NCBI GenBank assembly: GCA_964017125.1
Contig: OZ024902.1
Span: 38,243,836 to 38,307,835, forward strand
Length of the DNA: 64,000 bases
Reading direction: 5' to 3'
DNA from: Flabesymbios commensalis
Taxonomy: Eukaryota > Annelida > Polychaeta > Terebellida > Flabelligeridae
In this document: piece after piece, positions 1-13,300 of the stretch
How the letters are laid out: every line of letters starts with the position of its first letter
Numbering within the stretch: position 1 is the first letter of the stretch
Program-made: the position numbers and the translations under genes
The notes under the pieces: generated by a model
The model's database searches: none
What the model was told of the DNA's origin: nothing
The model's input: only the letters and a program-made list of their open reading frames with translations

Positions 1-719
1 TTTGGCTATTCTGAACAATCAATGTCCTTTATTATGGGATTACGGAGGCCGGCTGGCTTCTTGTTCTTTATTTGAAATGGATAAAAAATTCAAAAACAAT
101 TGAATTCAGCTCTTTAAAAGAATTAATATTCATGAAGATACATGCTTTGAAGTGCTTTCGATGTTATTTAATGAAATCAATTTGACTAAATTATGTTTGT
201 GAGGTTAATATTGAACTCTACTTTTCGTGTAACATACGTAACGTTACGTATGTTACAGAGTTCAAATGGTCCCTAGAAACAAAAACTTAGCAGTTTGGGT
301 CATTTCTTCGTGGTAATTGGTTTATAGTTTCATTCTGACTTTTAATTAGAAATTTGGCTATTCTGAACTATACATGTCCTTTAAAACAAAAACAAATGAA
401 TGATTATTGTTACGTATGTTACGCTTTCATTTGTCAATTTTCTCATCCCATATCAGTTTAAATGTCTTGGGGTTAAGGACAAAGTATGTTTTTTTAATGG
501 AACTTTATAACTTAATCTTGTTAAAACTTATACAAAAAGTGTTTTTTGTGATTTACTTACAAAAAAAAATAAAGCAGACATAATTGTTGATTTTTTTCTT
601 TTCCTAATGCTACAAACTTCTCTCATTTCGACACTTTTTTTTAACTATCAATTCCATGGAGCAAAGATGCCATGATTATTTCCTGATGGGATAGATATCC
701 AACTGTTCAAAAATACCAT
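1..719. other. AT-rich upstream spacer with a duplicated ~350-bp segment
   Basis: The 16-mer TTTGGCTATTCTGAAC opens the window and recurs at 353, each time followed by similar sequence, so about 350 bp are duplicated. No coding potential is recognised. Confidence 0.5.
229..256. repeat. Perfect 28-bp palindrome
   Basis: GTAACATACGTAAC is followed directly by its reverse complement with no loop. A third half-copy (TTACGTATGTTACGC) lies at 409. Confidence 0.8.
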
Positions 720-1358
720 TCCTCATTGAAAATTTTTTGTTTTAATATTTTGGACCCAGGACCACTTTGTGCGTAATGGACCTTTTTCAGCTTCTTCAGC
801 AAAATCCAAGATGGTCACCAAAATCCTATGTCATTCTCTAGAGCTTGAACTGTTTCATGGATTTGTTTCATGTTTGGTTTAAAGGGTAACCCTACCCTGG
901 ATGTGTGCTGATTAGTTTTTTGTGTGATTATGATAATAAAAACTTTTATTTTTTACTTTTGAGGATTTTAGCTGATATTTCAGTATTGCTCATTTTGGCT
1001 ATTATCAAAATTTGGTAATATGGTAAATACAGCTCAAATTTTATCTTTTGTGTATATGCTCAGTGGTCCTGAGAAAAAAGTCTAGAGAATTGTTTTTCTT
1101 TTTTCATTTTTTTCCAACAAAATTCAACATGGCCACGAAACAAATGTTTCTCTAAAGAGCTTGAGCTGCTTCAATCACCGATTTGTTCCAAGGAAGGAAC
1201 TTACCCTGGCCATATGTTGATTAGATTTTGGTGTGATTCTGACATCACATTTTCACATGGTTTACATAAAAATTTGGTGACAGTACTGTATTTCTCTATA
1301 ATTAATGTACTATGTAGGGCAGATGGAGACGCAAGCTTTGCCCCTCAGGTAAATCTAG
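720..1358 (+). repeat. Fragment of the 330-bp tandem repeat family R3
   Basis: This contains CAAGATGGTCACCAAAATCC, the GAGCTTGAACTG...CATGGATTTGTTTCATG block, and the family end GAGACGCAAGCTTTGCCCC. Matching copies lie at 23803-25085 (same strand) and 35121-36785 (opposite strand). Confidence 0.75.
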
Positions 1359-1745
1359 TTATTGAGCAAAATGTGCAGTTTCAGGTAGGGATATATCCTG
1401 CAAAAATTTTGATGAAATTCATAATAAATTTTAATATGCGTGACATCTGACAAACTTTGCCAGATGGTGTCAAAGCTGAAAATTGTCCTGACTTTCCCTT
1501 AATACCCATATATTGCTCTCCTAAATGTCTGCATGTGGCGAGTTTTACCGCAAATACCTAGGCCATTAAGTATATAACAATATGTGTGGTTTCAGGTAGA
1601 CATATGCCCTGAAAAATTTAAACTCGATGAAATCCAAAATCGTCAACCATCGGCCATGATCAAGTTTAATATGCGTGATATTTGACAAACCATGCCAGAT
1701 AGCTAGAGAAGAGTAGTCCCTCTCATTAACACAACCCCCCAACAA
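1359..1745 (+). repeat. Degenerate fragment of tandem family R4
   Basis: Two diverged units show the 'ggtttcagg...atgccctgaaaa...tcgatgaaat...aatatgcgtgat' pattern of the 27938-30375 array. Confidence 0.5.
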
Positions 1746-2757
1746 CATGCCCCTCTTTTATGCTTGTGATTTTTTTTGCACAGAAACATCCATCATTGAA
1801 AAGTATCTCACTTATACATCAGCCTCTTTAACGCGTTATGCACGCACCTAACTTTGGCACGTGTCCACACTTCCCCACATTTTGCGATGTGGCCAAGTAA
1901 AGTTCTCTGCTAAACAGTGTCAACGCATGCAGTGCAATTGAAACGTGTCACGTGAAAACAAATGTGAAAAGAAGGCGAATTTGCATTCTCTTTCGCATAT
2001 GCGTTATGCTATTTATGTGAATCTCTGCTAAAATTGAAACTCGATGCGAATTTGCATTACACACTTGCTAAATCCATTTTAACTACTTGCGAAATTTAAA
2101 TTTGCAAATTGTGAATGCAGTTTAGCAGTTTGCGAAGTTTCTTTTTCAATGTTTTTCGCGGCAATTTGAATGAATGAATTTCAGAAAGTGAAATTTCAAA
2201 GTTGCTTGTTTGGTTTAGCTAGCCCGCATGCAAACTGCACGGGCCTTCCGACAATATATATCGATCGCTGCGAAAGCACGGTATTTTATGACCCCTATTT
2301 TGCCAAAGGGAAAGGTAATTTCCCAAGCCGGCCATTTTATATTAAGACCAAAATAAAATTTGTTTTACTCTATAAAATAATGTCGGTAGTTATATACTTG
2401 GTGACTGGACAGACCAATTAGGCAGAGTTATAATGGCAGTCATCGGAAGTATGTCAGTCAGTAAACGAGGTTGTTCATAGACTTACCTTGTAAATTATTT
2501 CCTCTGTTGTTTGGGACTACCGAAAGTTTATATCTGTCAAGGCACAAAATGTCTGGTATCGCATCGCATTTTGCAATACAAAAAATGCCCACTGCTAACC
2601 AAATTGCATCGCAGAAGGTGCTAATCAGATCGGGTACACAAATACCGGCGGGACTTCAACTGTCATCATTTCAGATTTTAGATCGCCTTTTAATTTTCAT
2701 TAAAAAAAGTGGGCTATTGCAATTTTGGAGTTCAGCGTTGTCTGCGTTAACATTTAC
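1746..2757. other. Spacer, no gene recognised
   Basis: The stretch 1950-2160 repeats short GCGAATTTGCA/TTTGCAAATT words in both orientations. From about 2690 it runs into the leader of the 160-bp array (also seen near 8190 and 15220). Small open frames here have no recognisable product. Confidence 0.5.
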
Positions 2758-3640
2758 TTGTGGGCGCGATAACTTGAAAAGTTTTCCAAGTATCCTTTCC
2801 AAATTTGTTATGCATGTTAGTAATGACCACACAGTTCTTGGACAAATTCAATAATGGTTGTAAAAAAAAATGACCAATTTATTGTGACTTTTCACATTTT
2901 ACTTCAATAATTTGACCTTGTGGGTGCGATAACTTGAAAAGTTTTTCATGTATCCTCTTCAAATTTGTTGTGCATGTTACTAATAACCAGTTCTCTGACA
3001 AGTTCAATAATGGCTGAAAAAATTCAAAATGGCTGATTTATTTTTATTTCTCCTATTTTAAGTCAATAATTTGACCTTGTGGGCGCGATAACGTGGGAGG
3101 TTTTTCATGTTTCCTTCCCAAATTTGTTATAAATGCATGTTACTAGTGACCAGTTCTCGGACAAGTTCAATAATGGCTGAAAAAATTCAAAATGGCTGAT
3201 TTATTTTTATTTTTCCTATTTTAAGTCAATAATTTGACCTTGTGGGCGCGATAACGTGGGAGGTTTTTCATGTTTCCTTCCCAAATTTGTTATAAATGCA
3301 TGTTACTAGTGACCAGTTCTCGGACAAGTTCAATAATGGCTGAAAAAAATCAAAATGGCAGATTTATTGTGATTTTTTATCAATATTTCGACCTTGTGGG
3401 TGCAATAGCATGAAAAGTTTTTCATGTATCCTTTCCAAATATGTTATGCCTGTTACTAATAACCAGTTCTCGGAAAAGTTCAATAATGGCTGAAAAAAAT
3501 AATCAAAATTGCAGATTTATTGTGATTTTTTGCATTTTACATCAATAATTTTACGTTGTGGGCACGATAACTTGAAAAGTTTTTGGCAATATCCTGTTTT
3601 ACTCTCACTATTTTTAGGCCGTCTCATGATGTTGTGGCGC
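2758..3640 (+). repeat. Tandem array R1, about six 160-bp units
   Basis: The anchor TTGTGGGYGCGATAAC (with variants) recurs at 2758, 2918, 3077, 3240, 3394 and 3556, spacings of 154-163 bp. Each unit carries 'tcaataatggctgaaaaaattcaaaatgg'-type sequence. Units 3 and 4 are nearly identical, implying recent local duplication or conversion. Confidence 0.9.
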
Positions 3641-3685
3641 CCCATAGTGATTACCATGTCATGTAAAACTTTCTTTAGCTAACTA

Positions 3686-3966
3686 TTATATATTACTCTT
3701 GTTTAAAGCCCACTTCAATGTTAAGAGACTCACTCAAATGGGCTTAAAACAGGAGTGATATATCAGAATCTAATAATTTGGATCTTATATATTACTCCTG
3801 TTTTAAGCCCATTAGAGTGGGTGTTTTACATTGAAATGGGTTTAAAACAGGGGTAATATATAAGATCCAAATCATTAGATTCTTATACTCCTGTTTTATA
3901 TATTACTCCCGTTTTAAGCCCATTTGAGTGAAATGGGCTTAAAACAGGAGTAATATATAAGAACCA
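3686..3966. repeat. Cluster of nested inverted repeats
   Basis: The word TATATTACTCCTGTTTTAAG and its complement alternate several times, with GGATCTTATATA and AATCATTAGATTC as secondary inverted words. This looks like a foldback element that has reinserted into or duplicated itself. It lies about 375 bp upstream of the SAS-6 start codon. Confidence 0.8.
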
Positions 3967-4341
3967 AAACGTAATTTATTTCCTTTTTTTGTAATTTAAT
4001 CTACTCGATGCCTTGAGGGAGTATTCCCCTAGAAAAAAGCGTTCTTTTGGGGATTTACGCAAGCAAAAAAGGGCAGCGAGATGTTTCGGGGGGAAAACAA
4101 TACAAAAGGACGCCAAAATGGGCTTATTAGTTCTTATTAGTTTTAATATGAATATATTATTATGAATCAATGAATTTTGCATATTTAATTGATTCTTTCG
4201 AATAATTATTGTTCGTTAGGACATAATCATTTGTGATTTTTTGTTTCAGCCAGTATGTTTGGAAACTGTAAAGCTATTGGGTGAAATAAGCTAGCAAACG
4301 TATCAAGCTTGAAGATTTAGTGACTGAATGAATCATTCAAG
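3967..4341 (+). other. SAS-6 5' flank / 5' UTR
   Basis: No TATA box or other promoter element is convincing. TTTTTGTTTCAG ending at about 4250 could be the acceptor of a 5' UTR intron. An in-frame stop at 4321-4323 precedes the start ATG. Confidence 0.35.
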
Positions 4342-7300
4342 ATGGCAGATGAACTCTTCTTTAAGAAACTACTTCTCACCCAGAAAACCCAAAATAGAGA
4401 AGACAGGTGAGTTTTTATTTAACTCTCATCCTGCTGAGTTAATTTATTTAAATTTTCAGCCACTTGAGGTTGTGTCTCGCTACCACGACCCACAACCTCA
4501 AGTGGTTGAAAATTACTCATATTTGTTTAATTTGATATATCAAACATGTACAAATCTTGATGTTTAAACACCCATTTCATTCCCAATATCAGTTTAAAAA
4601 CGACATTTAGTCATGATCAACAACCAAAGGTTAATCTCAGCGAGCTATTTCTTCACACGTGTATTCACCTTCAATTTGCAGTCCACATCACACAGTGAAT
4701 GAAAGTAATCTGATTTTATAAAACCCCAGTAACCCCCCTCATATGAATGCACCCTTAGTGACAAGTTTGTACGAATACAAATACATAACTGAACATTACC
4801 TCTTTAAATAATTTTAATATGAAGTAATTTGAGTGGGAGAGTTATTGCAAAAAAGTTGCCGCTATGTATCAAAATTAGGACAACATAATGAGAAAACTCT
4901 CTGCTTGCATTTTTTCTTACTTTGTTCAATCTACAAATTAGGCTGCTAGCAATGGCGAAATACAATTAACTTTAAAGCTACATGTGTATCATGTGCATAA
5001 GGACAGATTACCTGATTATCTCACAATTCCACTAAAACTATGATTAATTGCCAGTGGTAAAGTTAAAGTTCATAGGATAAGCGAGAAAATTCACCTGACT
5101 AACATAGGTTGCTTAGCAACATTGTCTTAGTTATGTCTGTATTCATATATCCAACACTGGCCTAGAATTCAGATGGCCTGCCATCATCAGATATCGGCCC
5201 AGCGCTGTATCAGATACAGTCTGTATTTATGTTACTGTCTGTGTCAAGGCCAGTCCTTTCCCAAAGGAATTTTTAGAAAGGTCATCATACCCGGAATCTG
5301 GAAAAATACAATTCCTCACCTGAGTTTGAAAGTTACTACCCTAAATCTACAGGGCTCGAAATTAGACTAATTTTCCACTTGTCCAGTCGAACAACTGCCT
5401 GAAAAATTAACTAGTCCTTCCCAAAAATATCAATTGTCCTTCCTAGGTTGTTGGTCGTCTCAGACGATCGGGTGGGGCTAATTTCGAGCCTTGAATATCG
5501 GTAGAAAACCCCACAAACACAATACGTTGACCTGCTGCTGGTTCAATAATAGCCCACCATCTGCAACCTTGACCTAACATTTGAACAGCACCGGGTCAAT
5601 GTCTGTGTTTGGTTGGCAGGCATTATTCATTGTTGCATGTATTCATTTTATTTGACAGAAAGACACAAGTTCATATTGCTGTAGAGATAGATAACATTCT
5701 CACCCCTATTCCTAAAAAGGTAATACGCCTGATTTATTTTTTCAGTTATTTCCGTTAAGTGATTAGTTTATAAAAATAAAAATTATGGTTGATTACAATT
5801 TTTACCCACTTGAAGTTCTGGGACACAGTAGCCAGGCAGCTTCAAGTGGAGAATTTTTATTTTACTGTTAACCCTTGTCCTGCCGAATTGCTTCAATTGT
5901 ATTTTTCGTCATTTGAAGCTGGAATTGCTAACGCAATTTCCAGCTTCAAATGACAAAAAATATTACTATTTATGAAAAATAGACATGTCTAAAGTTAAAT
6001 TATTTATCAACAAAGCGTTTATTAAAAACAATTTTATCAGAATTAAGTGATATTTTTATTGATCTAAAACATCCTGAACCTCGTATATATCCGGGCATAG
6101 CTAAGCAGGACAAGGGTCAATAAAATGATTTGTATGTAATATTAGTTGAGACTTTTTCTGTGATTTTTCTTTGTTAATAGGAGCTAATTGTTCGACTCAC
6201 CGATGAGAAAGATCTTTTCTTTCTCTATACCTTAAGACTAAATGAAGAGGATTTTCAGAGGTACATGTATCGTAAACATGCATGTCAATTTTATTTATGA
6301 TTAAAGAACTCAACTGTTTTAATTTTTCCGGTCCAAAAAAAATCACTATTAAAATCTATGAATTTTAGCATTAAATCAGAATAAGTGCTGGATTTTTTAA
6401 GAAAGAGGTTGACTAGAAGTGAATGTCTCGCTTTGAAAGTGCTTTAATTTTCGATGTGTGAACGATAAGGAAGACAGCATTGTATTAACTGTTTATGTCA
6501 ACTGTCATTATAAATTCTACTACATTTAGCCGTCTAAGCATTGTGTTGATACTTTTATTTACTTTCATTTCAGTTCGGATTAGTATGTATTACTATTGAA
6601 TAGTTTTGGTTTTTATACTCCTCTGCTCATTTTTAGTCTGAAGGTGCAGCAAGGACTACTGGTGGATTTTGGTGCATTTCCACAGAAGTTTATAGATTTG
6701 TTGGAGTTATGTCTTCGAGAGGAGCAGAAAGAAGCACCAAAGTGATTGAAAAGACATTTTTTTAAAATCTAGGTTTCTTTGTTATATATTTACTTTTTCC
6801 ATTAAAAAACTAAGTACATTACCTACTTATCAGAAACATTAAAAATGAATATCTGTGTATTTTATTAAAGCAATCAATGTTATTGGGAGTTGTTGCCATG
6901 TAGCAACAGATTTGTTGCTGATCATGTTTAACTTTCTCTCAGCACAATATTACATTTCCAGGGTGGTCACAGACATTTTAAATCACGGAAAAGTCTGGAA
7001 AGTCAGCATTTTTTACCAAGTTAGGGGAAATTGAAAATCATTTTCTTAGGCCAGGGCCAAGGAAGTGGCCATGCTGATTTCTTGTTATTGTGACAGATAT
7101 ATGATTTTGTATGTGTCATGGTTTTGAGTTTTAACCACACATTGTGGCATATAACATCATTAATGTAGTCATGATTTTTTTTATAAACTGTTGACTATCC
7201 ACCACCTAAATATCTGCATTTGCCCACAAAATATAACAATTGTATGATATAATATGGTGCTTCATGATTCTTTCTAGATTAAAACCAAATAAATATTTCT

Positions 7301-10300
7301 TTAGAGCTTCCTATCCGTATCTAACCTATATGCCCTATCTAACATTTATAATTATATTTTTGTTCCTGTTAGATCTATCAAAATTGGGGTGGTATGAATC
7401 AGCCAAGTGTCAAAGGCAATGTCAGACATGCCCAATATATTTACCAATAGAACAACTATAATTTATAATCACTTGCAAATAATCATAAATTAGAAAGAAT
7501 TGGAAAGCTTTCTACAAAATTTGTTGTGAAATTAACTTATGTTCTTAGAACATGACCGCATTTATTCTAAACGCGCAGGCATTAATTAAAATACTGTCTT
7601 CGATAACAGGGGGATGGGCGTTTATTAGAGTAGTTTTTTAATGATCAGAATTATATTGTTTCAAATTAGGGGGGGGGGGTGGTGGATGTTTATCGGAATA
7701 TGGGCATTTAGATATTAGAATAAATACAATATCTTTGTTATTTATAACAGGAAAGTGGATACATAAATATTAGATATTTTGTTGAAAACAAGTTTTAGGT
7801 TAAATTCTCCTGAAAATAAATTTAGGAATTGTAATGTATTTAGATCATTTCAGGTTATTTTGTAATTAATAAAGGTCTATAACCATGTGTCTGTAACTAC
7901 ATGTAGTGATATATGATATTCTACTTTAGTTTGTTAATTAAAAAGTTAAAAAAGTAACCCCAGCTGTCTGGTATAATTTTTTTATTTTTTAGATACATTA
8001 TTGACTTGGTATCAAATGGAGCTTCAACAGGCTGCACAACTAACTTGAATATAATTGAAACCAATCCATTCAAACATCTAACTCATCTTTCTCTGAAGTT
8101 TCTGTTCGGTTCAGATGCTGACATAAAAAAATATTTGGCTAACTGTCTGAAAAATCTCAAGGTTGGTGCTGTGTCAATAAACTTTTTTTTAGATCGCCTA
8201 TTAAATTTAAAAAAAGGTGAGCTATTGTAGTTGAAGATTAGCAGCCTCAAGGTGTAGCAATTTCCTTCTGGGTGCTAGAACTCGACAAGTGCTATGGAAA
8301 TAATTGGTAGTATGTTGGCCATTGCTGAATAAAATAACATAATTTATTACCGTATCTATTTCAAGCAATGATAAATCAAATGGCTAATATCCTCCCAAAT
8401 AATCCTCGATGGAAAACGTATTGACCCATTCAACCCCTATCAACGTATGCAGTCGGCGCAGAAACAAAGCTATTGCCTGTTCTCAAGTTCTCAAGTCACT
8501 TCCGTGTCGATCGATATACGGTATATGACGCAAGCTGTGATTCTGGAGTTCTCTGCTGATCTTGGCTAATTCCGCCTCATTTACATAATATCTGCGCATG
8601 CGCAATAAGCTGGAAAATATGCGTCCACACGTTTTCCTGTATTACTGCTCCTGGCATTCTGATCCCTAAATAATCAACCCTTTATTTACTATGGGGACTA
8701 ACAAAGAAATCATGCTTAGCATGTTTGCGGAAAAAGCTTCGAACATATCTCATTTGATGTGGTACACATATTCAGCAATGTCAGGCAGTGACTTGATTAG
8801 GAACAAACAATCGAATGTCTTTGTGTTTCTTTATAAATGCCATAATGAATTTCTATTAACTGGTGTACAGTAGATCCTGTCATCAACCACCCTGTCATCA
8901 CCAAGCTTTTGTCTCTAACGACTTTTTTCTTGCACGGAACATTTTTCTATAGTTAACGACCTGTGATCAACGACTTTCTGTCTAACGCGACTTGCGACCT
9001 CAAATATGTGGCAGAAGGTCATTGTTTTTAAGATAGGCCAAATATGACCTATGATAAATTTTTAATCGTTTTATGATCAATTCTGTCCTGTATAACACTA
9101 TTCAATTATACCACGATTGACTTATTTGACTCCAACGGTCCTCTAAAAAAAGATTTAAATCTGTTCCACCCAGTAAGCAGGTTTAACAACAACTGTAGCG
9201 CTTATAAGGCTACATTACCTGCCCTATCGTGATGCATTTAATTGAACGCCTCATGTCTGTAAAGGGTTAGAAGCTATCTGGGCTTATCTAACGTGTGCTC
9301 TGTCAGCGTGGTTAGCGTAGCTAGCGGTCATTCTGATATACACCTGGTCATTATCCTTTCAAGATACTGGTCATCTTAAATATTTTTTGGGCTGAAAAAG
9401 GTGGTGCAGCATGGCTCTTAACCAATTTCAAAAGATTGTCATAATGAAATGTTTAACTTCCATATGAACCGGCATTGCAATGTTGCCGCAACCGCATGCT
9501 TTGATCCACAATGACTACCAGTCAATGGTGTGTGAATGTAGCAGTCATTACCCTAACATTGAGCCAGCCGCAGCACTTGCAAATTTTACCGCAAAAACCC
9601 ATTCCTCTGACCAACGACTTTCTGCCACCAACAACTTTTTTTGTCTTGCAAAAACAAGGTCATTGGTTACAGGATCTACTGTACCAATGTAAAATCTCTG
9701 TAATAATCGAAAAAAAAAAATAGTAATTGTGAACAGATTTCAGAAAATGAGTCATAAGTCTCTGTTTGACAATATGACCTTGATTTTTAAATTTACACAT
9801 TATTTCTTTAATATTCTAAAATGGTGTGTCATAAAAAATGATGTACCTGTCATAAAAAATAATTCAAATATACCTGTTATTTATATTCCAATCGGGGAAC
9901 TAATATTTGTTTCTATCTACCACATGTTAGTCACTAAATAAGCGGAAATAGTCTTTCAATGTAAAATTCCTGACAATCAAGACCTCTGGCATATGATTTT
10001 ATTGTTAACAACATTTTAGAACCATATGTTATAAAACATGAGGTCAAAATTAGTATTTTGTTTGGTTATAATTTTGATTAAAAATTTGATCAAATATTAA
10101 TCCAACTGTATGTTATTTTCAAAATGTGTATAAATTGCTGACCACGGCACAGGATCATGTGATATGATACCATTTTCAAGGTACTTTTGACAAACATGTC
10201 TTGTCACTAATGCTAGTAGGTTATACTTCTTGTGAATTTTGTTTTAGCACAAATAAATCCTGCTAAACCAATGTGAAGAATTACAAAATATTTAACATAT

Positions 10301-13300
10301 AATCATGAAAAATGCAAGCATTATAATTCATCCTTAACTAGACGTCATGTTTTTTTAATAATTTTTTTTAAGGTGTGGATTTTATCCAGCTTTAATTTGA
10401 TAACAACATGCCATATTGGTTAATATCACGTCAATATACTGAATTAGGTGGTGTTAAGTCGAATCTGTCTAATATTAAAACTGGTGTACCACAAGGTTCA
10501 ATTTTAGGACCTTTGCTGTTTTTATTGTATATCAATGATATTGCTAATATCACTAAGTATTTAAAAACAATTATCTATGCTGATGATACAACGTTCATAG
10601 CCGATTTAGATAATATTCCGAAAAACGAACAAGAGCGCAAAATAAACTCCGAACTTCAGATAATTAATTTATGGCTAAAATCTAATAAACTTTCTTTAAA
10701 TTGTAATAAACCACCTAGGAAAACAGTTATTCCAGAGCTCTTAATTGATAACGAGAAAATTTGTTGTGTTGATGAATTTAATTTTCTGGGACTTACAATT
10801 ACTAAACATTTGAGTTGGATAAAACATATTGATAAAATATCAAATAAAATAAGCAAAATAATAGGTGTGCTAAATAAATTGAAGTTCATCATACCAGATC
10901 AGATTTTACTTACTATATACAACTCGTTAATTTTACCTCATTTAAATTATTGTATACTGGCCTGGGGATATGATTCAAAGCGATTATATAAACTTCAAAA
11001 GAAAGCCCTACGAGTAATTAATAAGAGTCCTTATTTGGCCCATACTGATCCCATGTTTATACAATATAATGCACTGAAAGTGAAAGATATTCTGGAACAA
11101 AATCATCTAAAATTTCTTTTTAAATTATTACATCGTTCATTACCTGTTTATTTTTATCACTTTGTATCTGCTACTGGTTTTGATGTTCACACACATAACA
11201 CTCGCCATCGTCATAATATTCGAACACCTAAAATAAAACACGAATTCAGAAAAAAGTGTTTACGTTTCAGTATTGTTAATACCTTTAATCTTTCTCGTAG
11301 TATCATTCTTGATAAAATATATACACATTCTTTTGCTGGTTTTTGTCAATATATTAAAAAATATTATCTTGCCAAGTATGATTCCACCTGCATTATTCAA
11401 AATTGTTATGTATGTCAAAAAATTAATACCTAATTTTTCTCACCTTCACTCATTTATTTCACACTTGAAAATATCTTTACAGCTAGTCTTTTTCTGTTTA
11501 TTTTGTATTCACACATCAATTTTTTTCTACATTTAACAGTGTTTAAATGTTACTGGTATGTTAAATTATTGTGTCTTTTTTTGTTTGTTTGTTTGTTTGT
11601 TTCATTTCTACTGCCGCACTGATAATAATTATTTATTTTCATTTTCACTACAATGTTTTAGGTGGCTATCATGTGAGCGACTTTAAAAGTCTTAATGATG
11701 GTCTCCTGCTAAATTAATCATATATGCTTCATATTATTACTGTGTTTATATGGCAAATAAATGTTATGTTATGTTATGTTATGTTATGTTAATATCAATT
11801 GTAAAACACATTTCTTCTGTAAAAGAATATCAAATACTAATATGTAGATTTACTATTATGATTATCTTTTTGTTTAGGATCAAAATCAGAATTTATTACA
11901 CAAACTTGAGCACACAGAGGGTGATTTATCACGTCAATTACTCCAAACACAAGAGGCCTTATCTTCTCGAACACAGGAACTCGATTCTCTCAAGTCAGAG
12001 TGGTCTCTCAAAACTAGTGATATGTCAACTAAATACACGCAGGAAGTGACGGCTGAGAAAGAGAAAGCAATCCAAGTGAAATAACACACCTTCTTCTCAT
12101 TTATTCGTTGTATTCTTAGATTTACTGTTTTTTCAGCTTTTTCATTCATATAGCCCATCATATTTGAGCAGATGGTAAAATAAAAACAATTAATTTTTGA
12201 ACGTATCTAATGCAAACTATAAAATATTTCCCTGTATGTTTACTCTTCATGCACTGTTTACTGTCTTCCAATGTTATATTTAGATGCAGTCATCCTATCA
12301 TCAGCGACTGCAAAAAGAAAAGGCTGAATTGGAACAAGCTCACATTAAGATTGTCAGACAAATGGAAGGGCGTATTTATGAGTTGGAAAACTCAAACAAG
12401 GTTATTAAACAAACTCTATAGCACCTATGTTTCTGTGAAAGCGCCTACACTTCATTGTTGCGCCATATTATTACTTCTGTTGGGTCTAAAAAATTATTTT
12501 TCCTACCTAATACAATGCTATTTCTGTGCCTTATTATTTTAACCCTCACAGCGCGGGGATCGACTTTAGTCGTCAGAATCTGACGTCTGTAGACGTCGGA
12601 TTCTGACGTCTAAATTCGTTCCCCGCACTGTAAGAGTAGAAATATTTCTAATGGCTGTAGACACCTAACATAGGTATTCAAATGAATCAGAAAGAGCTAA
12701 CTAAGGCATTTATGATGATTTCAAGGTGAAAAAACCCTTTGGTTGCGATGTTTTTTTACAAATTAATCCAGCGCTTTAAGAGTTAAATGGAGATTAATGT
12801 ATGTTATAATTACATATCCGTCTGAGCCGATAACAAACACATTTTAAAAGATTTTCATATTGTATCGAACCAAAATTTCATAAATGAGTTATTTAATTTG
12901 CGAGAAGAGATACTAATCCAAGACATTGTTACACCTGTGGAGTGATAGTGCCTCTTTCATTACTGTTTATCCCCATGTATATTGCGATGTTTTTTCTTGG
13001 CAATGTATGTCCCAAAAATTCACCTCGTATTATACCAGGTGCAGCATTCAGTAAAGAAATTGAGGAAGCGCACCGCTGGTGAGCAAGTGCAAGCCCTCAT
13101 CCACTCTTCCACGCCATTCGTGAACGCTGGTAGCAGATGCGTTGATACAGCCAGATGCTTGATGACACTGTTAGCCTGCGAATACTTTTTCATCACATTT
13201 CATTTTTGAATGTTCTTATTTGGGCACGACGATATCTAAATATGGTCCTTGTATTTAGATACATTAGTATAATAGAAGTGCGTCGGCGACATTTGAAGGC

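Noticed and set aside
2758-3640. CRISPR-like array of regular repeats
   Set aside because: The 160-bp units are repeated throughout with no unique spacers, and the locus is eukaryotic.
4328-4567. 79-residue open frame over SAS-6 exon 1
   Set aside because: It is in a different frame from the SAS-6 start and reads into intron 1 and a MITE hairpin.
12982-13209. GC-richer 75-residue frame in SAS-6 intron 7
   Set aside because: No recognisable domain, no splice-compatible partner, and adjacent sequence is repeat debris.
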